Of a DNA stretch of 64,000 bases, positions 1 through 11,900 are shown piece by piece; position 1 is the first letter of the stretch, and the number at the start of each line of letters is the position of its first letter. This DNA comes from Branchiostoma belcheri (Eukaryota > Chordata > Leptocardii > Amphioxiformes > Branchiostomatidae): contig NW_017802935.1 of the NCBI RefSeq assembly GCF_001625305.1, forward strand, positions 1,374,352 through 1,438,351, in the 5' to 3' direction. The notes beneath the pieces were generated by a model. It had not been told where the DNA came from. It saw nothing but the letters and a program-made list of their open reading frames with translations, and made no database searches. Both the position numbers and the translations under genes were made by a program.

Positions 1-111
1 CAAGATGATAAAGATATTCGTTTGCACGGTATTGTAATCGCTATACAAGTATATGCGGTAAAATCGATAAAGTTGAACCATGGAGGTAGAAAAAAGCATG
101 GTTGAACTAAC

Positions 112-319
112 ATAGGAACAGCGCGACACCCATCAGGATGGAGCTTATCCACGCCGTCTCCGCGGCGCTAGCCTGAAACTGTTGGCTGAACGTCAGGAAG
201 AAGACTCCGAGGGAGCGGAAAATCCCGCCCACGCAGCCGTAAACAATGAACCCGGCCAGAACCACCATCCAGCCCCAACCGCCGTCCGGAGGCTGAGGGC
301 GGCTCTCTGGGTCCGCCAT
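112..319 (-). CDS. MCT-A: SLC16-type monocarboxylate transporter, first coding exon only (partial)
   Basis: This is coding exon 1 of an MCT-family transporter. The remaining exons lie beyond the left window edge. The start codon is at 319-317 in a good context (gaaaccATGG). The exon reads 69 codons plus one base to a GTTAGT donor just below 112. The protein begins MADPESRPQ and carries the MCT hallmark PDGGWGWMVV, which runs straight into transmembrane helix 1. A conserved GIFRSLGVFF segment follows at the helix 1 end. It has the same length and phase as exon 1 of the six other copies, so I treat it as the fourth minus-strand member of the array. MADP in place of MANP at the N terminus is the only striking change. 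Transport function is inferred from the family; the substrate is unknown. Confidence 0.85.
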
Positions 320-905
320 GGTTTCTCTTCAGGGGGGTCTAGGTTGAACTTAGAAAGAAAACGACATGAATGACTACCAAATTAACATTCCTGGTTACCT
401 TCTTTCTGCCTTCAAGCCATCATTACAACGTTAACGCTTTGGCTTATAACAATAAAACACTATTGCTTAGCTTCTGGGGGCGTAGCATGGGCGAGCGCCT
501 TTGGCAGCTTGTTTACATGGGACAAACTACAAAGTCTCAAAGTTCAATTCTCATGAGCTGAACTGGTAATAAACACGTAGTTGCATTGACATATTCTCAA
601 CCTGGCGAGTTTTCTGTCGATTTTCTAGGGTTTTAAACGATCTGTAGCTCTTGTTTTGTACCGCGATGTCTAAAGCAACAGATAAAACCTAGTTGATAAC
701 GGACAATATTGCCGTAGTTGAACGTATTCATACCTTCAGGGCAGCACGCCAGGCCAGGGTTCAGGTACGGAGTGAACTCTGACTCCCGCCGGTACACACT
801 AGCTTGCTGGGTCAATGACCCCAGCTTTGTCTGCTCGCTTGTGGCTGTAATCATGGCTTCTTGATCTTAGCTGAACACTGGCCTCCCGGATCATTGCTGC
901 TCATG
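317..905 (-). promoter_or_regulatory. MCT-A upstream region: leader-exon donor and IR1-type motif
   Basis: The block just upstream of MCT-A is conserved in all seven copies. A consensus donor (AAG|GTATGA) sits at about 734 on the minus strand, so the block just above it is probably a non-coding leader exon. It would splice to the acceptor in the exon-1 leader (cttag before ccccctgaagagaaacc). At 809-821 lies GGGTCAATGACCC, an inverted pair of nuclear-receptor-like half sites with one spacer base. No transcript data are available, so exon and promoter status are inference from conservation. Confidence 0.5.
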
Positions 906-1377
906 TCTGGTACAGAATGTAGTATGGTGTACATGCTAACTCACGTTGTGGATGGACCTGTAACGTGACAATACTGCAACAACTGCTAAATTGCATCATG
1001 CATCCTTGTCTTGACTTGTCGAACTTTTGTTAGAAAGAAAACACGTTGCCGTTGCGTGTATTGAATTTCTTTACATTTGCCAGCTTTTCCTGTAGAGTCA
1101 TAGCAAATGGATATTGCAAGAACAAGTTATGATGAAAGACCTTTATTGTACATTTATGCTCAAATGATGTAGTGTTTAATGGCGTTTAGAGATGCTTCTA
1201 GGTTGAGGGGATAACGCCCCAATTCCGCCATATTATCTACATGTAGTTATTATTTGAAGTATGACTGTATGGTGGCAAATATTGGTCATCGACATAATGC
1301 TATGTAAGTGGCACTTTGAGTGATAATATATGTAGCTGAATAGCCCACTGCATGTCACGGTTAAATTGCAGCAATAA
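905..1377. other. MCT-A/MCT-B intergenic stretch, 3' flank of MCT-B
   Basis: No gene is seen here. The sequence is AT-rich and resembles the 3' flanks of MCT-D (about 18.65-18.95 kb) and MCT-E (about 29.2-29.5 kb). One shared block surrounds the words atttgc and tcctgtaga, so the duplicated unit included several hundred bases of 3' flank. Confidence 0.5.
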
Positions 1378-4162
1378 TCAGACAGCGGTTTCACGTTCAG
1401 GTGCCAATAAAGTCTCATTTTCCCCCTTCACTGTTTGTGGCGAGTCCGCCGGCTCCTCCGTCGTGTCCGCCGGCCGTTTCTTCCTGAGCCGCAGGAGGAA
1501 CGGCAAGAGCCCGGCTAGCAGGAAACCGGCGCCTGCTTGGAGGAACGTGGCGTCGTAACTTTGGGTCTCGTCGAACAGCCAGCCTGGACAAACATTTAGG
1601 AATTTGGCATTTAGTTTGTGATACGTTCGATTCAACGGAAACCAAAGAGTTACGTTACCAATGAGTTGCGTTACCTTAACATGGCTGAAGAACCACGAAC
1701 TTGAAGAACCCTTTCACGACCATCTCTCTTCTAATCATGCACCATGCGCTGATGAGGGGTCTTTGTTTTAACCAAATTACCAGTAGTATTTAAATGAAGG
1801 TCTGCAAATACAGTTTTATTACTTCAATCTTTCTATTGTTCCACAAAGCGTTCGTAACGTTTCAAATTTTATTTCTCTACACAAACCTGCAAACGGTGGC
1901 CCAGCCAGCGATGCAAACCCCTGTATTGACGCCAGAATGCCGAGCGCACTTGGAAGACGCTCTGGGCCCACCAGGTCGGCCACGCAAGTTGCTGTCATCG
2001 GAAGAAACGCTCCGTAGAACGCCCCGTTTGCGATAGCGTACGCCACGAGCGCCGGGTACGTCTTGGCGAGCGGAAACAGGAGGTTGGAGACGCCCAACAG
2101 GCACAGACTCAGTCCGTACTGGTCAAACCGGCTGAACCGTGAGTTGTCCGGGATGGCCCCGACTGCTAACCGACTGACCATGTCCGCGATTGAACTTACT
2201 GTGAGAAGGGACGCCGCCGCGTAGTCCTCGATCTGCAGCTGCTTGGCGCGAGGGATGATGTACAGCCCTGGCACGTTGATAACGAACTCCTTTATAAACA
2301 AGGACGCCAAGAACAGGGCCACGGAAGGTATCAGGATCACTTTAAAGTTCATCTGTGCCCAAAACTCTTTTAGAAAGTTCGCTGCATCTGTGAAACATTT
2401 CTTTCCATTTCCGGTTTCCAGTTCCATGTCTGACTCGTTGACTCTGCTGTTTCCGAGGCTATTTTCGACCTTCCTGTCTCTGTAAGCCTCGAGAGGTCTG
2501 ATCAAGGCTCCTGCTACCACTATATTCAGCATAATGCCGCCAATAATGAGCAGGGCGCCCTTCCAACCATACTCGTCCATCAGGTACTGGAAAAGTGGCG
2601 GGAACGCCATGGATGCGACACTTGAGCCCAGCATCAGCAAGCTTGTGGCCATGGCTCGTCTTCTGGTGAAATACTGCCCGACAATCGCTACAGCAGGGCT
2701 AAGACTTAGGGCATATCCAAGGCCTGTTTGGAACAAAAGAAAAACGCTTGTTACCACTAACAGCTACTGGTGAAATTTAAGGTTATCCAAGCAAGTCCAA
2801 GCATGCATGCGACACCGATTGTATCTGAGTACGTTTGAAATCCAACCAGTGAACAGTTCCAGAAATGTCCCGGACTGACCTGTCAGACATCCAATTCCCA
2901 AGTACAAGTGAAACATGCGGGTCGCAAAACCGCTGACGATGTAGCCGGCAGCTGTGAGCACCCCTCCCAACATGATGGTCGGGCGGAAACCTATGGTGCT
3001 CGCCAGGGCAGTGCCAACCGGAGCTAAGGAGAAAAAAAGCAGGCACATGTTAGACATACACGGAAGCAAAAGGACCCAACAATACCCAGTATGAGTCTCC
3101 CCAAATTCTATAAGCTTCGCGAGTCTCGGTGACTGTGTTCTGTTCTATTTACCACCGTTACCCCGAATAGAACACGCGTTCTGTTCTATTTACCACCGTT
3201 ACCCCGAATGGAACACGCGTTCTGTTCTATTTACCACCGTTACCCCGAATAGAACACGCGTTCTGTTCTATTTACCACCGTTACCCCGAATGGAACACGC
3301 GTTCTGTTCTATTTACCACCGTTACCCCGAATGGAACACTCGTTCTGTTCTATTTACCACCGTTACCCCGAATGGAACACGCGTTCTGTTCTATTTACCA
3401 CCGTTACCCCGAATAGAACACGCGTTCTGTTCTATTTACCACCGTTACCCCGAATGGAACACGCGTTCTGTTCTATTTACCACCGTTACCCCGAATGGAA
3501 CACGCGTTCTGTTCTATTTACCACCGTTAACCCGAATGGAACACGCGTTCTGTTCTATTTACCACCGTTAACCCGAATGGAACACGCGTTCTGTTCGAAT
3601 GACTTTTGCGGAAAGTACATTAAGTATTCGCCTGAGGCTCTTTTAGTGTAAATGATACCTAAGTGCTTTCCTTTAATTTTTATAATTGTTTCACAAAATT
3701 TTGGCTTTTGTCTCTTAGCTTTTTTTTTGGCGTGTTATGGCTCTTTTATCGGGCAATGATATCAGTGCAAAAAAGAAAGCCCGATAAAAAAGCCTGAAAA
3801 ACACGCCAAAAATAAGCCCAATCCTAACCTCTGCTTAACCTCTGCTTGGAGAGTACCAAAAAGGCATAAAAATAGAGTAACGGTCAAAGACATTGCACGT
3901 CGTCATTGTTAAACAATCGTACGTCTTACTAAATAAGGATGAAGTTAAACTAACATAGGAAAGCCGTGACGAAGATCAGGATAGAGGTTATCCACGCCGT
4001 CTCCGCGGAGCTGGCCTGAAACTGTTGGCTGAACGTCAGGAAGAAGACCCCGAGGGAGCGGTAAGTTCCGATCGTGCAGCCGCTGACGATGAACCCGGCC
4101 AGAACCACCATCCAGCCCCAACCGCCGTCCGGAGGCTGAGAGCGGCTCTCTGGGTTCGCCAT
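1378..4162 (-). CDS. MCT-B: SLC16-type monocarboxylate transporter, complete
   Basis: Four exons on the minus strand: 4162-3955, 3023-2880, 2723-1887 and 1583-1378, all joined in phase 1 with GT-AG introns. The product is 464 residues, within the usual MCT range, with a predicted 12-helix plasma-membrane fold. Exon 1 carries PDGGWGWMVV before helix 1. Exon 2 supplies GFRPTIMLGGVL. Exon 3 has the second family signature (QYFTRRRAMATS), a charged central loop (RPLEAYRDRK onwards) and the helix 8 sequence ADMVSRLAVG. The Asp-x3-Arg spacing there matches the Asp/Arg pair needed for proton-coupled lactate transport in mammalian MCT1. Exon 4 encodes the last helix and a polar tail ending ERETAV. 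No frameshift or stop is seen. Proton-linked monocarboxylate transport is inferred from the family; the substrate cannot be read from sequence. Confidence 0.9.
3137..3597. repeat. 41-bp minisatellite in intron 1 of MCT-B, about 11 copies
   Basis: The unit contains TTCTGTTCTATTTACCACCG and then TTACCCCGAATGGAACACGCG. Spacing between copies is 41 bp (3181 to 3222, for example). Units differ by single bases such as tagaac/tggaac. It is a variant of the 42-bp unit found in intron 1 of MCT-C, D, E, F and G and has lost that unit's TTCGAA and ACCGGT sites. The open frames across it are period artefacts. Confidence 0.95.
3715..3860. repeat. Small foldback element
   Basis: Arms containing tttttggcgtgtt (left) and aacacgccaaaaa (right) face each other, with inner arms around ttatcgggc and gcccgataa. 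The right end is followed by ctctgcttggagagtacc. A related copy lies at 21955-22165, and a weaker relative of one arm is near 57.2 kb. Confidence 0.65.
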
Positions 4163-4720
4163 GGTTTCTCTTCAGGGGGGTCTAAGTTGAACTTAAAAAG
4201 AAAACGACATGAATGAGTACCAAATTAATATTCCTGGTTACCTTCTTTCTGCCTTCAAGTCATCATTACAACGTTAACGCTTTGGCTTAACAATAAAACA
4301 CAATTGATTAGCTGCTGGGGGCGTAGCAAGGGCGAGTGCCTTTGTCAGCTTGTTTACATGGGACAAACTACAAAGTCTCAAAGTTCAATTCTCATGAGCT
4401 GAACTGGTAATAAACACGTAGTTGCATTGACATATTCTCAACTTAGCGAGTTTTCTGTCGATTTTCTAGGGTTTTAAACGATCTGTAGCTCTTGTTTTGT
4501 GCTGCGATGTCTAAAGCAACAAATAACACCTCATTGATAACGGACAACATTGCCGTTGTTGAACGTATTCATACCTTCACAACAGCACACCAGGCCAGGG
4601 TTCAGGTACGGAGTGAACTCTGATCCCCAGTGTACTCTAGCTTGCTAGGTCAATGACCCCAGGTTTGTCTGCTCGCAGGTGGCTGTAATCATTCTGGCTT
4701 ATTGATCTTAGTGGCCTCCC
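4160..4720 (-). promoter_or_regulatory. MCT-B upstream region: leader-exon donor and IR1-type motif
   Basis: A conserved leader block ends in a donor at about 4575 (minus strand, gtatgaatacg follows). AGGTCAATGACCC at 4647-4659 is a clean inverted repeat of AGGTCA-like half sites with one spacer base. The acceptor is in the exon-1 leader at about 4182-4190 (minus). This copy belongs to the same leader class as MCT-A and MCT-F. Confidence 0.5.
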
Positions 4721-4879
4721 GGATCATGAGTGCCTGCCTGGTAGTATGGTAAACATGCTACAGTGACGCCTACCATTACAAACTCACGGAGTGGATGGAT
4801 CTGTAAAGTGACAATACTGTAACAAATGCATAAGATACACATTTGATACAAACTGACGTAGAGCAACTTAGAAAGCCGA

Positions 4880-5334
4880 AATGCATGAAATATCACCGGT
4901 CAAACTCAGTAAGGAAGTAACATGGACAATGATAACAGTCTTCCACTTTTTTCAACTCATCAAGCGAAACAGCATTGGGCATCGTTGTGATACATTGGGC
5001 AAACTTTCTTTCAGGGGGCTTAGTTCCAGTTTTCTCATCTCTGATGATGCACTTATCACTACTGGCAAATCTTATCACTCGTGGCAATGCAGGAATCTGC
5101 TCATAAGGTCTACCTCTACACATCTATATTCCATTCATCTTCATCCTTCAGACATGATGATAACGCTTTGTAGTACTGTTACGTAGACCCGTCTTTCTTT
5201 ACGAGGTCTTTACACGCACGCCACCTACCGACTTTTTCACTAGTCGCAGCGCTGCAGAGAGGGAGTCATGGCCGTCCCATCGAGGCAACCTTATCCATGT
5301 CTGAAGCACGAAGCATCTGCAGAATGGGCTGTAC
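4880..5334. other. Non-coding block conserved upstream of MCT-B and MCT-D
   Basis: No gene is supported. The stretch around 5040-5300 (words such as aatgcaggaatctgctcat and cccatcgaggcaacc) resembles 23660-23960 upstream of MCT-D. Its last part also resembles 41516-41600 upstream of MCT-G. I read it as part of the duplicated unit with unknown role. Confidence 0.4.
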
Positions 5335-5767
5335 ATTTCTATCTTATTTATTTTATTTACATTTATTTTTCGAGGATTGGGCAAAAAGTTATAAAACTTA
5401 TCACAGCCCTCTCCTCACACATAAAAGGAAACAATAAAACAAAGTAATAAGAAGAGGAAGAACAAATGACAAAGGTACATAATGAGCTGGTGTACAAATC
5501 AAAATCAATCAACTAAATCAAACAAAACGTCCTGTCTGCAAAATAAAGTTGAAAACCACATCAACTATTTTACAGTTGTTGACAAACGACAATGAGGGGT
5601 TACCCCTGAGAATGGTTGAACATAAGGTGTTGTCGGTGACGTTGTTTATGTCAAATGGCAGGATGTTAGTTAAAGATGATAACATGTCAATACGTTCTTC
5701 AGTGTACAGTGGGCAGTGTAGGAAGTAGTGTACAGCTGTTTCGTTGGACTGTACATTTAATTATACT
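5335..5767 (-). mobile_element. LINE 3' fragment (reverse-transcriptase C-terminal end)
   Basis: Read on the minus strand from about 5760, a frame gives ETAVHYFLHCPLY followed by a downstream open stretch. This is the histidine/cysteine knuckle and tail typical of the C-terminal end of non-LTR reverse transcriptases. The AT-rich 3' tail (cttatttattttatttac on the plus strand) lies near 5340. The fragment has no start, endonuclease or RT core and abuts the MCT exon 3 fragment directly. Confidence 0.65.
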
Positions 5768-5932
5768 TCGTTGCAGCTGCGGAACACTTTGTTTGTCGTT
5801 CCAGGTTCTAAGGCTGTATCTGAGTCGTTCATTCTGCTGTCTCCAGGACCATTTTCGACCTTCCTTTCCTTGTAAGCCTCGAGAGGTCTGTTCAAAGCTC
5901 CTGCTACAACCATATATTCAACACCATGCAAA
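5768..5932 (-). pseudogene. Relic of MCT exon 3 (central loop region)
   Basis: On the minus strand this stretch matches part of MCT exon 3. It covers the end of helix 6, the loop around RPLEAY (plus-strand gcctcgagaggtctg) and the Thr/Lys/Cys-rich segment before helix 7. Both ends are broken: one joins a LINE tail and the other random AT-rich sequence. No other MCT exon lies within reach, so it is a dead fragment of an eighth copy or a rearrangement product. Confidence 0.8.
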
Positions 5933-6014
5933 TTACCCTTTTCCTTAAACCAAGTAAATTTAACAACAAAACTAAGCCTGACGAAGACATGTGTTTCACG
6001 AACTCGAGTATCAT

Positions 6015-6075
6015 GTTATTAGTAAAACGCATATTCTTCTTTTTTGCTGAACAGACGCCTACGGTGCGGAGCTAC
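6015..6075 (+). pseudogene. Possible relic of the lectin gene transmembrane exon start
   Basis: The acceptor region and first codons here (tttttgctgaacag then acgcctac) resemble the acceptor and start of the real exon at 9941 (tttttgctaaacag then acccctac). Homology fades after about 20 coding bases and the frame does not encode a membrane helix, so this is a short duplicated remnant. Confidence 0.4.
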
Positions 6076-6394
6076 TAAAACGATTACGTATTCATTTGTT
6101 GTTTTGATAAGTCTCGCCTGCGAGAAGTTTCTTTCATGTTTGCAAATCAAGCAATCTCCTTGCCTTACTTTAATCTTTGGTTTTAATTTCGATCAAAAAG
6201 TACTTTGAGTCTCGCGCTGCGCACAAACAAGTTATTGTTACTGAGGACCTGCCTGGTGTAGAACGTGTTTCTGCTAGTCCAGAAACCTGACAAGTGGCAC
6301 CATGAAGAGAGGGCAGCAGCAACCCCAGACTGGCGATACAGACAGTAGCGTGTTTTTGCTTTATATTCCGTAACACACGGCTTTTCTGGACACA

Positions 6395-6450
6395 GATATC
6401 CACGGCTGGACTTAGAGGTCGTGAGTTCGAGTCCCACCTGTATTGCTCAC
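6395..6450 (+). repeat. tRNA-derived SINE-like B box
   Basis: The sequence ggtcgtgagttcgagtccc at about 6418-6436 has the form of a pol III B box / tRNA T arm. No cloverleaf can be drawn around it and no clear A box with correct spacing is seen, so a tRNA-derived SINE is more likely than a tRNA gene. Confidence 0.4.
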
Positions 6451-6699
6451 CCGATACACTGCGACCCTTTACAGCAGCGTGAATGTCGGATGAGCGACAG
6501 AGCCGGAATTCGCACCAACTCACGACCTGTTGATACAACTGTAGAAAGACTTACAAGTTGTTTTTTGTTTGTTTAGCTCACCTTATTGTTTAATTGTTTT
6601 TAAACCAGTGTACGTAGTTCAGCGGTTTTATACGCTGCCATGTACAAGGAGTGTTGTCAATAAACTATTGTTATAAGATCGAACTGGTTATGCAGCAAA

Positions 6700-8935
6700 A
6701 TACATAGGATGAACATAATTCTTATTTACATTGAATTCTCGGCACAAAGAATATATCAACAAATGAAAATGAATACTTGTAAACGTCCCTTTTTCAATAA
6801 GGACGTTTTAAAGATTGTACTTTAAGTTGTAATTGTACTTTAAGTGAGTTGTACTTAAATGTTGACCACAGTGCAATTCAGGCAATCAGTAAGGTTGCCA
6901 GCAAGTCTGTTGTTTAGTGCATACTGTATTGTATATAGTGTATGTATGTTCCGAATAAATCAGTCATCCATTTTGTGATTTTTCTCCAGGCGCCACACCC
7001 ACGCAGCAGCCTCAGACTGATCATGATTGGCAGTCCGTTGCAGACGCCGCTGCGAACATACCCAACAATGTGTACGTCTCCAGAGCGGGTAAATAAAAGA
7101 CTTTCCAGCTTTGCTATAGATTATACAAAATTCTGTTGCTTGTTTTTTTTTTCCCTTGGGCCCTCCTTCCACTAAACGGCGATCGGTGAGCAACCGTACA
7201 ACGACCAAATTGACCCCTGATTTCATCATTGTGTGTTTATTGATTTCGCTCATTACACACTAAAACATGTTTGTTTGTTAAGTTATTTATTGTTTTGCAT
7301 TTACAAATAAAATAAAATGTAGCAATTGATAAATAAATTACATGCATAAAAGGGCCCGAAAGCTGGTGGTTTATCTTTTGGCCCTCCCCAATAGTACAAG
7401 ATTAAAAGAGGAATTACTATTATTATTATTAGTTTTTACTAGTAGTTTCTCAGTGGTTATCAGTAGTTCTATGTGTACTTATTGTCTGTTTTTATACCAT
7501 ATGTTTCTTCTGTTCCTGCAATTAGACCCCCGGGCACGAATTTGCAATAAAACAATTAATCATTACTAAATGAACCAAATTTCAAACAAAGAAGACAAAA
7601 TAACAGGAAATAAGCAAAAACAAATCGAAGAGCTAATGAAACCATCTATCTGAACAAATAAAGAATTCTTATTTACATTGAATTCTCAACAGACAACACA
7701 AAGAATATATCAACAAATGAAAATGAAAACTTGTAAACGTCCATTTTTCAATAGGGACGTTTTAAAGAGCGAGTTGTGCTTTAATGTTGACCACAGTACA
7801 ATTCAGGCAATCAGTAAGGTTGCCAGCAAGTCTGTTGTTTAGTTTGTTTGTTTGTTTATTTGCACAACAGCAATGATATACTAATAATAAATAAAACAGA
7901 TGCAGGAGGAGGGAAAAAAGCTTATTTAGCTTATGCTAAGCCCTCCTCCTCTAAACTAACCAAAACTAAACATAATTGAATTGAAATGATACATACATAT
8001 ATAAAAAAATTGTTATCAATATAATTCAAACATGGGCAAAATGAAACAATATCAATAATGAAACAATAGTATACATAAAAAATAATAAATGAAGATATGA
8101 ATCTAATACAAGGGGCTGGGGTGGTTTATAAGATGGGCTTTCAGGGTATTTCTAAAAGTCAGAAAAGAGTGTATACTGTACTGTATATAGTGTATGTATG
8201 TTCCGAATTAATCAGTCATCCATTTTGTGATTTTTCTCCAGGCGCCACACCCACGCAGCAGCCTCAGACTGATCATGATTGGCAGTCCGTTGCAGACGCC
8301 GCTGCGAACATACCCAACAATCTGTACGTCTCCAGAGCGGGTAAATAAAAGACTTTCCAGCTTTGCTATAGGTTATACAAAATTCTGTTGCTTGTTTTTT
8401 TTTCCCTTTGGGCCCTCCTTCCACTAAACGGCGATCGGTGAGCAACCGTACAACGACCAAATTGACCCCTGATTTCATCATTGTGTTTTTATTGATTTCG
8501 CTCATTACACACTAAAACATGTTTGTTTGTTAAGTTATTTATTGTTTTGCATTTACAAATAAAATAAAATGTAGCAATTGATAAATAAATGACATGCATA
8601 AAAGGGCCCGAAAGCATGGTGGTTTATCTTTGGCCCTCCTCAATACTACAAGATTAAAAGAGGAATTACTATTATTATTATTAGTTTTTACTAGTAGTTT
8701 CTCAGTGGTTATCAGTAGTTCTATGTGTACTAATTGTCTGTTTTTTATACCACATGTTTCTTCTGTTCCTGCAATTAGCCCCCCGGGGCACGAATTTGCA
8801 ATAAAACAATTAATTATTACTAAATGAACCAAATTTTAAACAAACGAGACAAAGTAGCAGGAAATATACAAAAACTATTCGAAGAGCTAATGAAATAATA
8901 CAAACCATCCATCTGAACAAATAAAGAAAGATCAA
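6700..8935. repeat. Tandem segmental duplication carrying lectin exon A (two copies)
   Basis: About 0.95 kb at 6700-7650 is repeated at 7670-8935 with few changes. The repeat covers the exon at 6990-7088, its flanks and a 3' segment ending in gaatttgcaataaaac. The second copy is longer because of an insertion at about 7843-8165, which begins with GTTT repeats and contains a hairpin around ctcctcctc. The uninterrupted first copy supplies the empty site. Confidence 0.9.
7843..8165 (-). mobile_element. Insertion in the second duplicate copy, LINE/SINE-like tail on minus strand
   Basis: Copy 1 reads agtctgttgtttag then tgcatactg. Copy 2 has about 320 extra bases at that point. The insert begins gtttgtttgtttatttgc, like the reversed AT-rich 3' tails of retroposons elsewhere in the window (12388, 30805, 52318). 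No coding frame is seen. Confidence 0.6.
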
Positions 8936-11900
8936 ACTAATCAGCCTTGTTATTACAAATATGGCAGCGTCATCTGTACTCCTGCATAGATGCTGACTTG
9001 CGCATTTTAGGCATCTTAACGTTACATAACAACTAATTAATCATGTATACGATTACATAACAACTAATAAAAACACGTATACAGTTACATAACAAATAAT
9101 AAAAAACACGTATACGGTTACATAACAACTTATCAAAAACATGTAACAATTACAATGTAAAAGAATACAGACATGTTCTTAGGACAAGTGTATTTGTTCA
9201 AACGGTGAGTAAAGTATGGAATAGGGATGTTTTTATAGCGGTTTGTTTTTGCTAATAGTATACAAAGCTGTTGGGCACTTTCCATAACTGGAATGTTACG
9301 CAACATGTGAAAATAAGACATCAAAGCAAAAATGAGTCTGCCCTCTGTCCTTTAAAACATTAATGACACGAGCACATCAGAAGTATGCGGTATGTTTTTA
9401 TATTTTACTACATTGATGCTGGATGGAACAGGTTGATATGGAACAGTCCATTTTGGAATGGGTATACAGGAATAGGTTGATATGGAACAGTCCATTTTGG
9501 AATGGGGAGGAAACATGGAGTGAAATATGCTGTATTCGCTCCGGAGCCAATGTCGGCATTTCTAATGTATTCCATTATATTGTTTAACTTTTAATTTAAT
9601 TCTATCTAATCTAATCTTTTTCTATTTACTCACCCAGTGTTTACATGTCGCCATGTTGGCGATTTTCAATGCTCCCTGCACATATAGAACAAACCATATT
9701 TATGTAATATGATGAAAAGGAAAGGTATAAACTAACTTGAGCACAATCATTGCATAATAAACACGTACATACATACATACACACACGCACACACACAAAC
9801 ACACACAAACACAAACGCTACTGAAAACAACCTTCTTGGCGAAGGTAAGAATAAATCAAATGGTAATACACTATATGTAACTTTATGTTATATTGTTAGA
9901 TAGGACTGTGAAGTGCATATTCGTCTTTTTTGCTAAACAGACCCCTACGACAAGGAAGTGAAGAAGTGTTGGCGTCTTCGCACCAAACTTTGGCAGATTA
10001 TAGGCCTTCTGTTTGCTGTGGCCATCATCATACTTTTGTCTTACTTTGCAGGGAAGAATCCTACATTACTTTAGAAAATACACGCATTGTTTTACCTGCC
10101 ATTCTTAGAGAATTTCATTTCTGTTAACTTCAATGTAAATTTCTTTTTGTGCCAACTGCGCGCTTTTACGATGTTATCTAGATCTGTTCTGTGTGTGGTT
10201 TTATTTTTGTATGAACCCTGAACGACTGGCCAATTTTGGCTAAAGGGTATGGGAATAAAGACAAAGACAAATTGGAATGCTGCATACTTGAAAATTTACT
10301 GACAATGTCTTTAAGAAATGTAATCCGTATTGTATTGTAGTTTTGTTGGAAAGTTTGGAAAACTCGCTTACGTGTCTTCTTATCTCTATAATTATAATAA
10401 GCAACCACCTACATTTTTTCGATTTAGCCAAAGTCACAGAAACGGAAATGAAATTTGTGGAGGTGGAAAAACGGAACAAGAAGACCGAGCTACGAGTAGC
10501 CGAATTGGAACGTTAGTCATCATAGAACCTCATTTACTTTCTATGTAGCTTTCGTAGTTGTGTGAGTTGTAATTATGTACCTACATGCGCAAAGGAACAT
10601 AAATGTATTGTTTACTTTATGTACATCCAATGCTCTTTTTGTCATCAATATTTGTGTTACCTTATATTTGTTAAGACTGATTGCTGCATCCTAATTCTAG
10701 TCTCCGTGATGTGATCTCTTCTTAACTAATCTCTTGTTCATAACTACATGTATCCCACTTAGCCACCCGCTCTTGTAATTAGTTTGGCTAGCCTTATAAA
10801 AGTGTAGTTCTTATGTAGAACTATTTATGTATATAGATGCCATACCCTGTACCCTTTACAATTGTTTTGCAATGAAGTTATCATTATATTTTCAGAGATG
10901 TGTGTTTCATCTGGGCAACCCAACTTTGCCGGGGCTCCTGAAGAGAAGAGGACCATTGGTCCAGTTGGCCCTGTGTCTGCAGGGCCTACTTGGCTTCTTG
11001 GGCCACCGGGAGAGAATGGGACCATGGGGCCAATTGGCCCTCGGTCTGCCGGGCCTGCCAGGCCAACTGGCCCGCCAGGAGAGAAGCAGGCCATGGGCTC
11101 AGTTGGTCCTGCGTCTGCCGGGCCTCCTGGGCCACCTGGCCCTCCCGGAACGCAAGGGGCCGTGGGGCCAGTTGGCCCTAGGTGTACCGGACCTCCTGGG
11201 CCACCTGGCCCTCCAGGAACGCAAGGGGCCATGGGGCCAGTTGGCCCTGGGTCTGTCGGGCGCCCTGGGCCACCTGGCTCACCAGGACAGAAGGGGGCCA
11301 TGGGGCCAGTTGGCCCTGCGACTGCCGGGCCTCCTGGGCCACCTGGCTCACTAGGACCGCAAGGGGCCGTGGGGCCAGTTGGCCCTAGGTGTGCCGGGCC
11401 TATTGGGCCACCTGGCCCGCCAGGGCAGAAGGGGGCCATGGGGCACAGCTGGGGCCCAACTGGCCCTGAGCACCCCGGGCTTCGGAGGAAACCCGGACGC
11501 CCGGATCCTCGGAGCTGGTGCGAGTATGGAGGTGTGGCATCCATTTTACTTTGACTTTTAAAAGATATCACCTTAGCCATAGACTGTTCGATGATCCATC
11601 TAATAATCTTTATTTCGGTTTTTTATCGTTGTACTTGAATGGCCCAAAGAGAGTTCTTGTAATGTAAACACATACAAAACGTTTTATTTCCCCCATGCAG
11701 GTTGCCCCAAAGATTATGAGAATCAGCGTGGAAACTGCTACAAGGTATTCAACACTCAGAGGAGCTTCGACGAAGCTACCAAGACCTGTGGCCAAGACGG
11801 CGGCTTCCTAGCTATGCCCAGAGATGCTGAGACCAACGCTTACCTAATTTCCTTCACCAGGCGCTCTGTAAGCGATAATGAAGCCTTAATTTGGCTCGAC

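Noticed and set aside
3137..3597. CRISPR-like array (short units, regular spacing)
   Set aside because: There are no unique spacers, it is a head-to-tail satellite, and the DNA is eukaryotic.
3290..3651. Long open frames across the 41-bp minisatellite, encoding a 14-41 residue peptide repeat
   Set aside because: The 41-bp period cycles through all three frames and lacks stops by chance. The stretch is inside intron 1 of a gene on the other strand.
6418..6436. tRNA gene
   Set aside because: The T-arm-like word is present but no acceptor stem, anticodon arm or A box at the right distance can be drawn.
10825..11580. 251-codon minus-strand proline/glycine-rich frame
   Set aside because: It is the antisense shadow of the collagen exon. 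GGNCCN triplets read as Gly-Pro on both strands.
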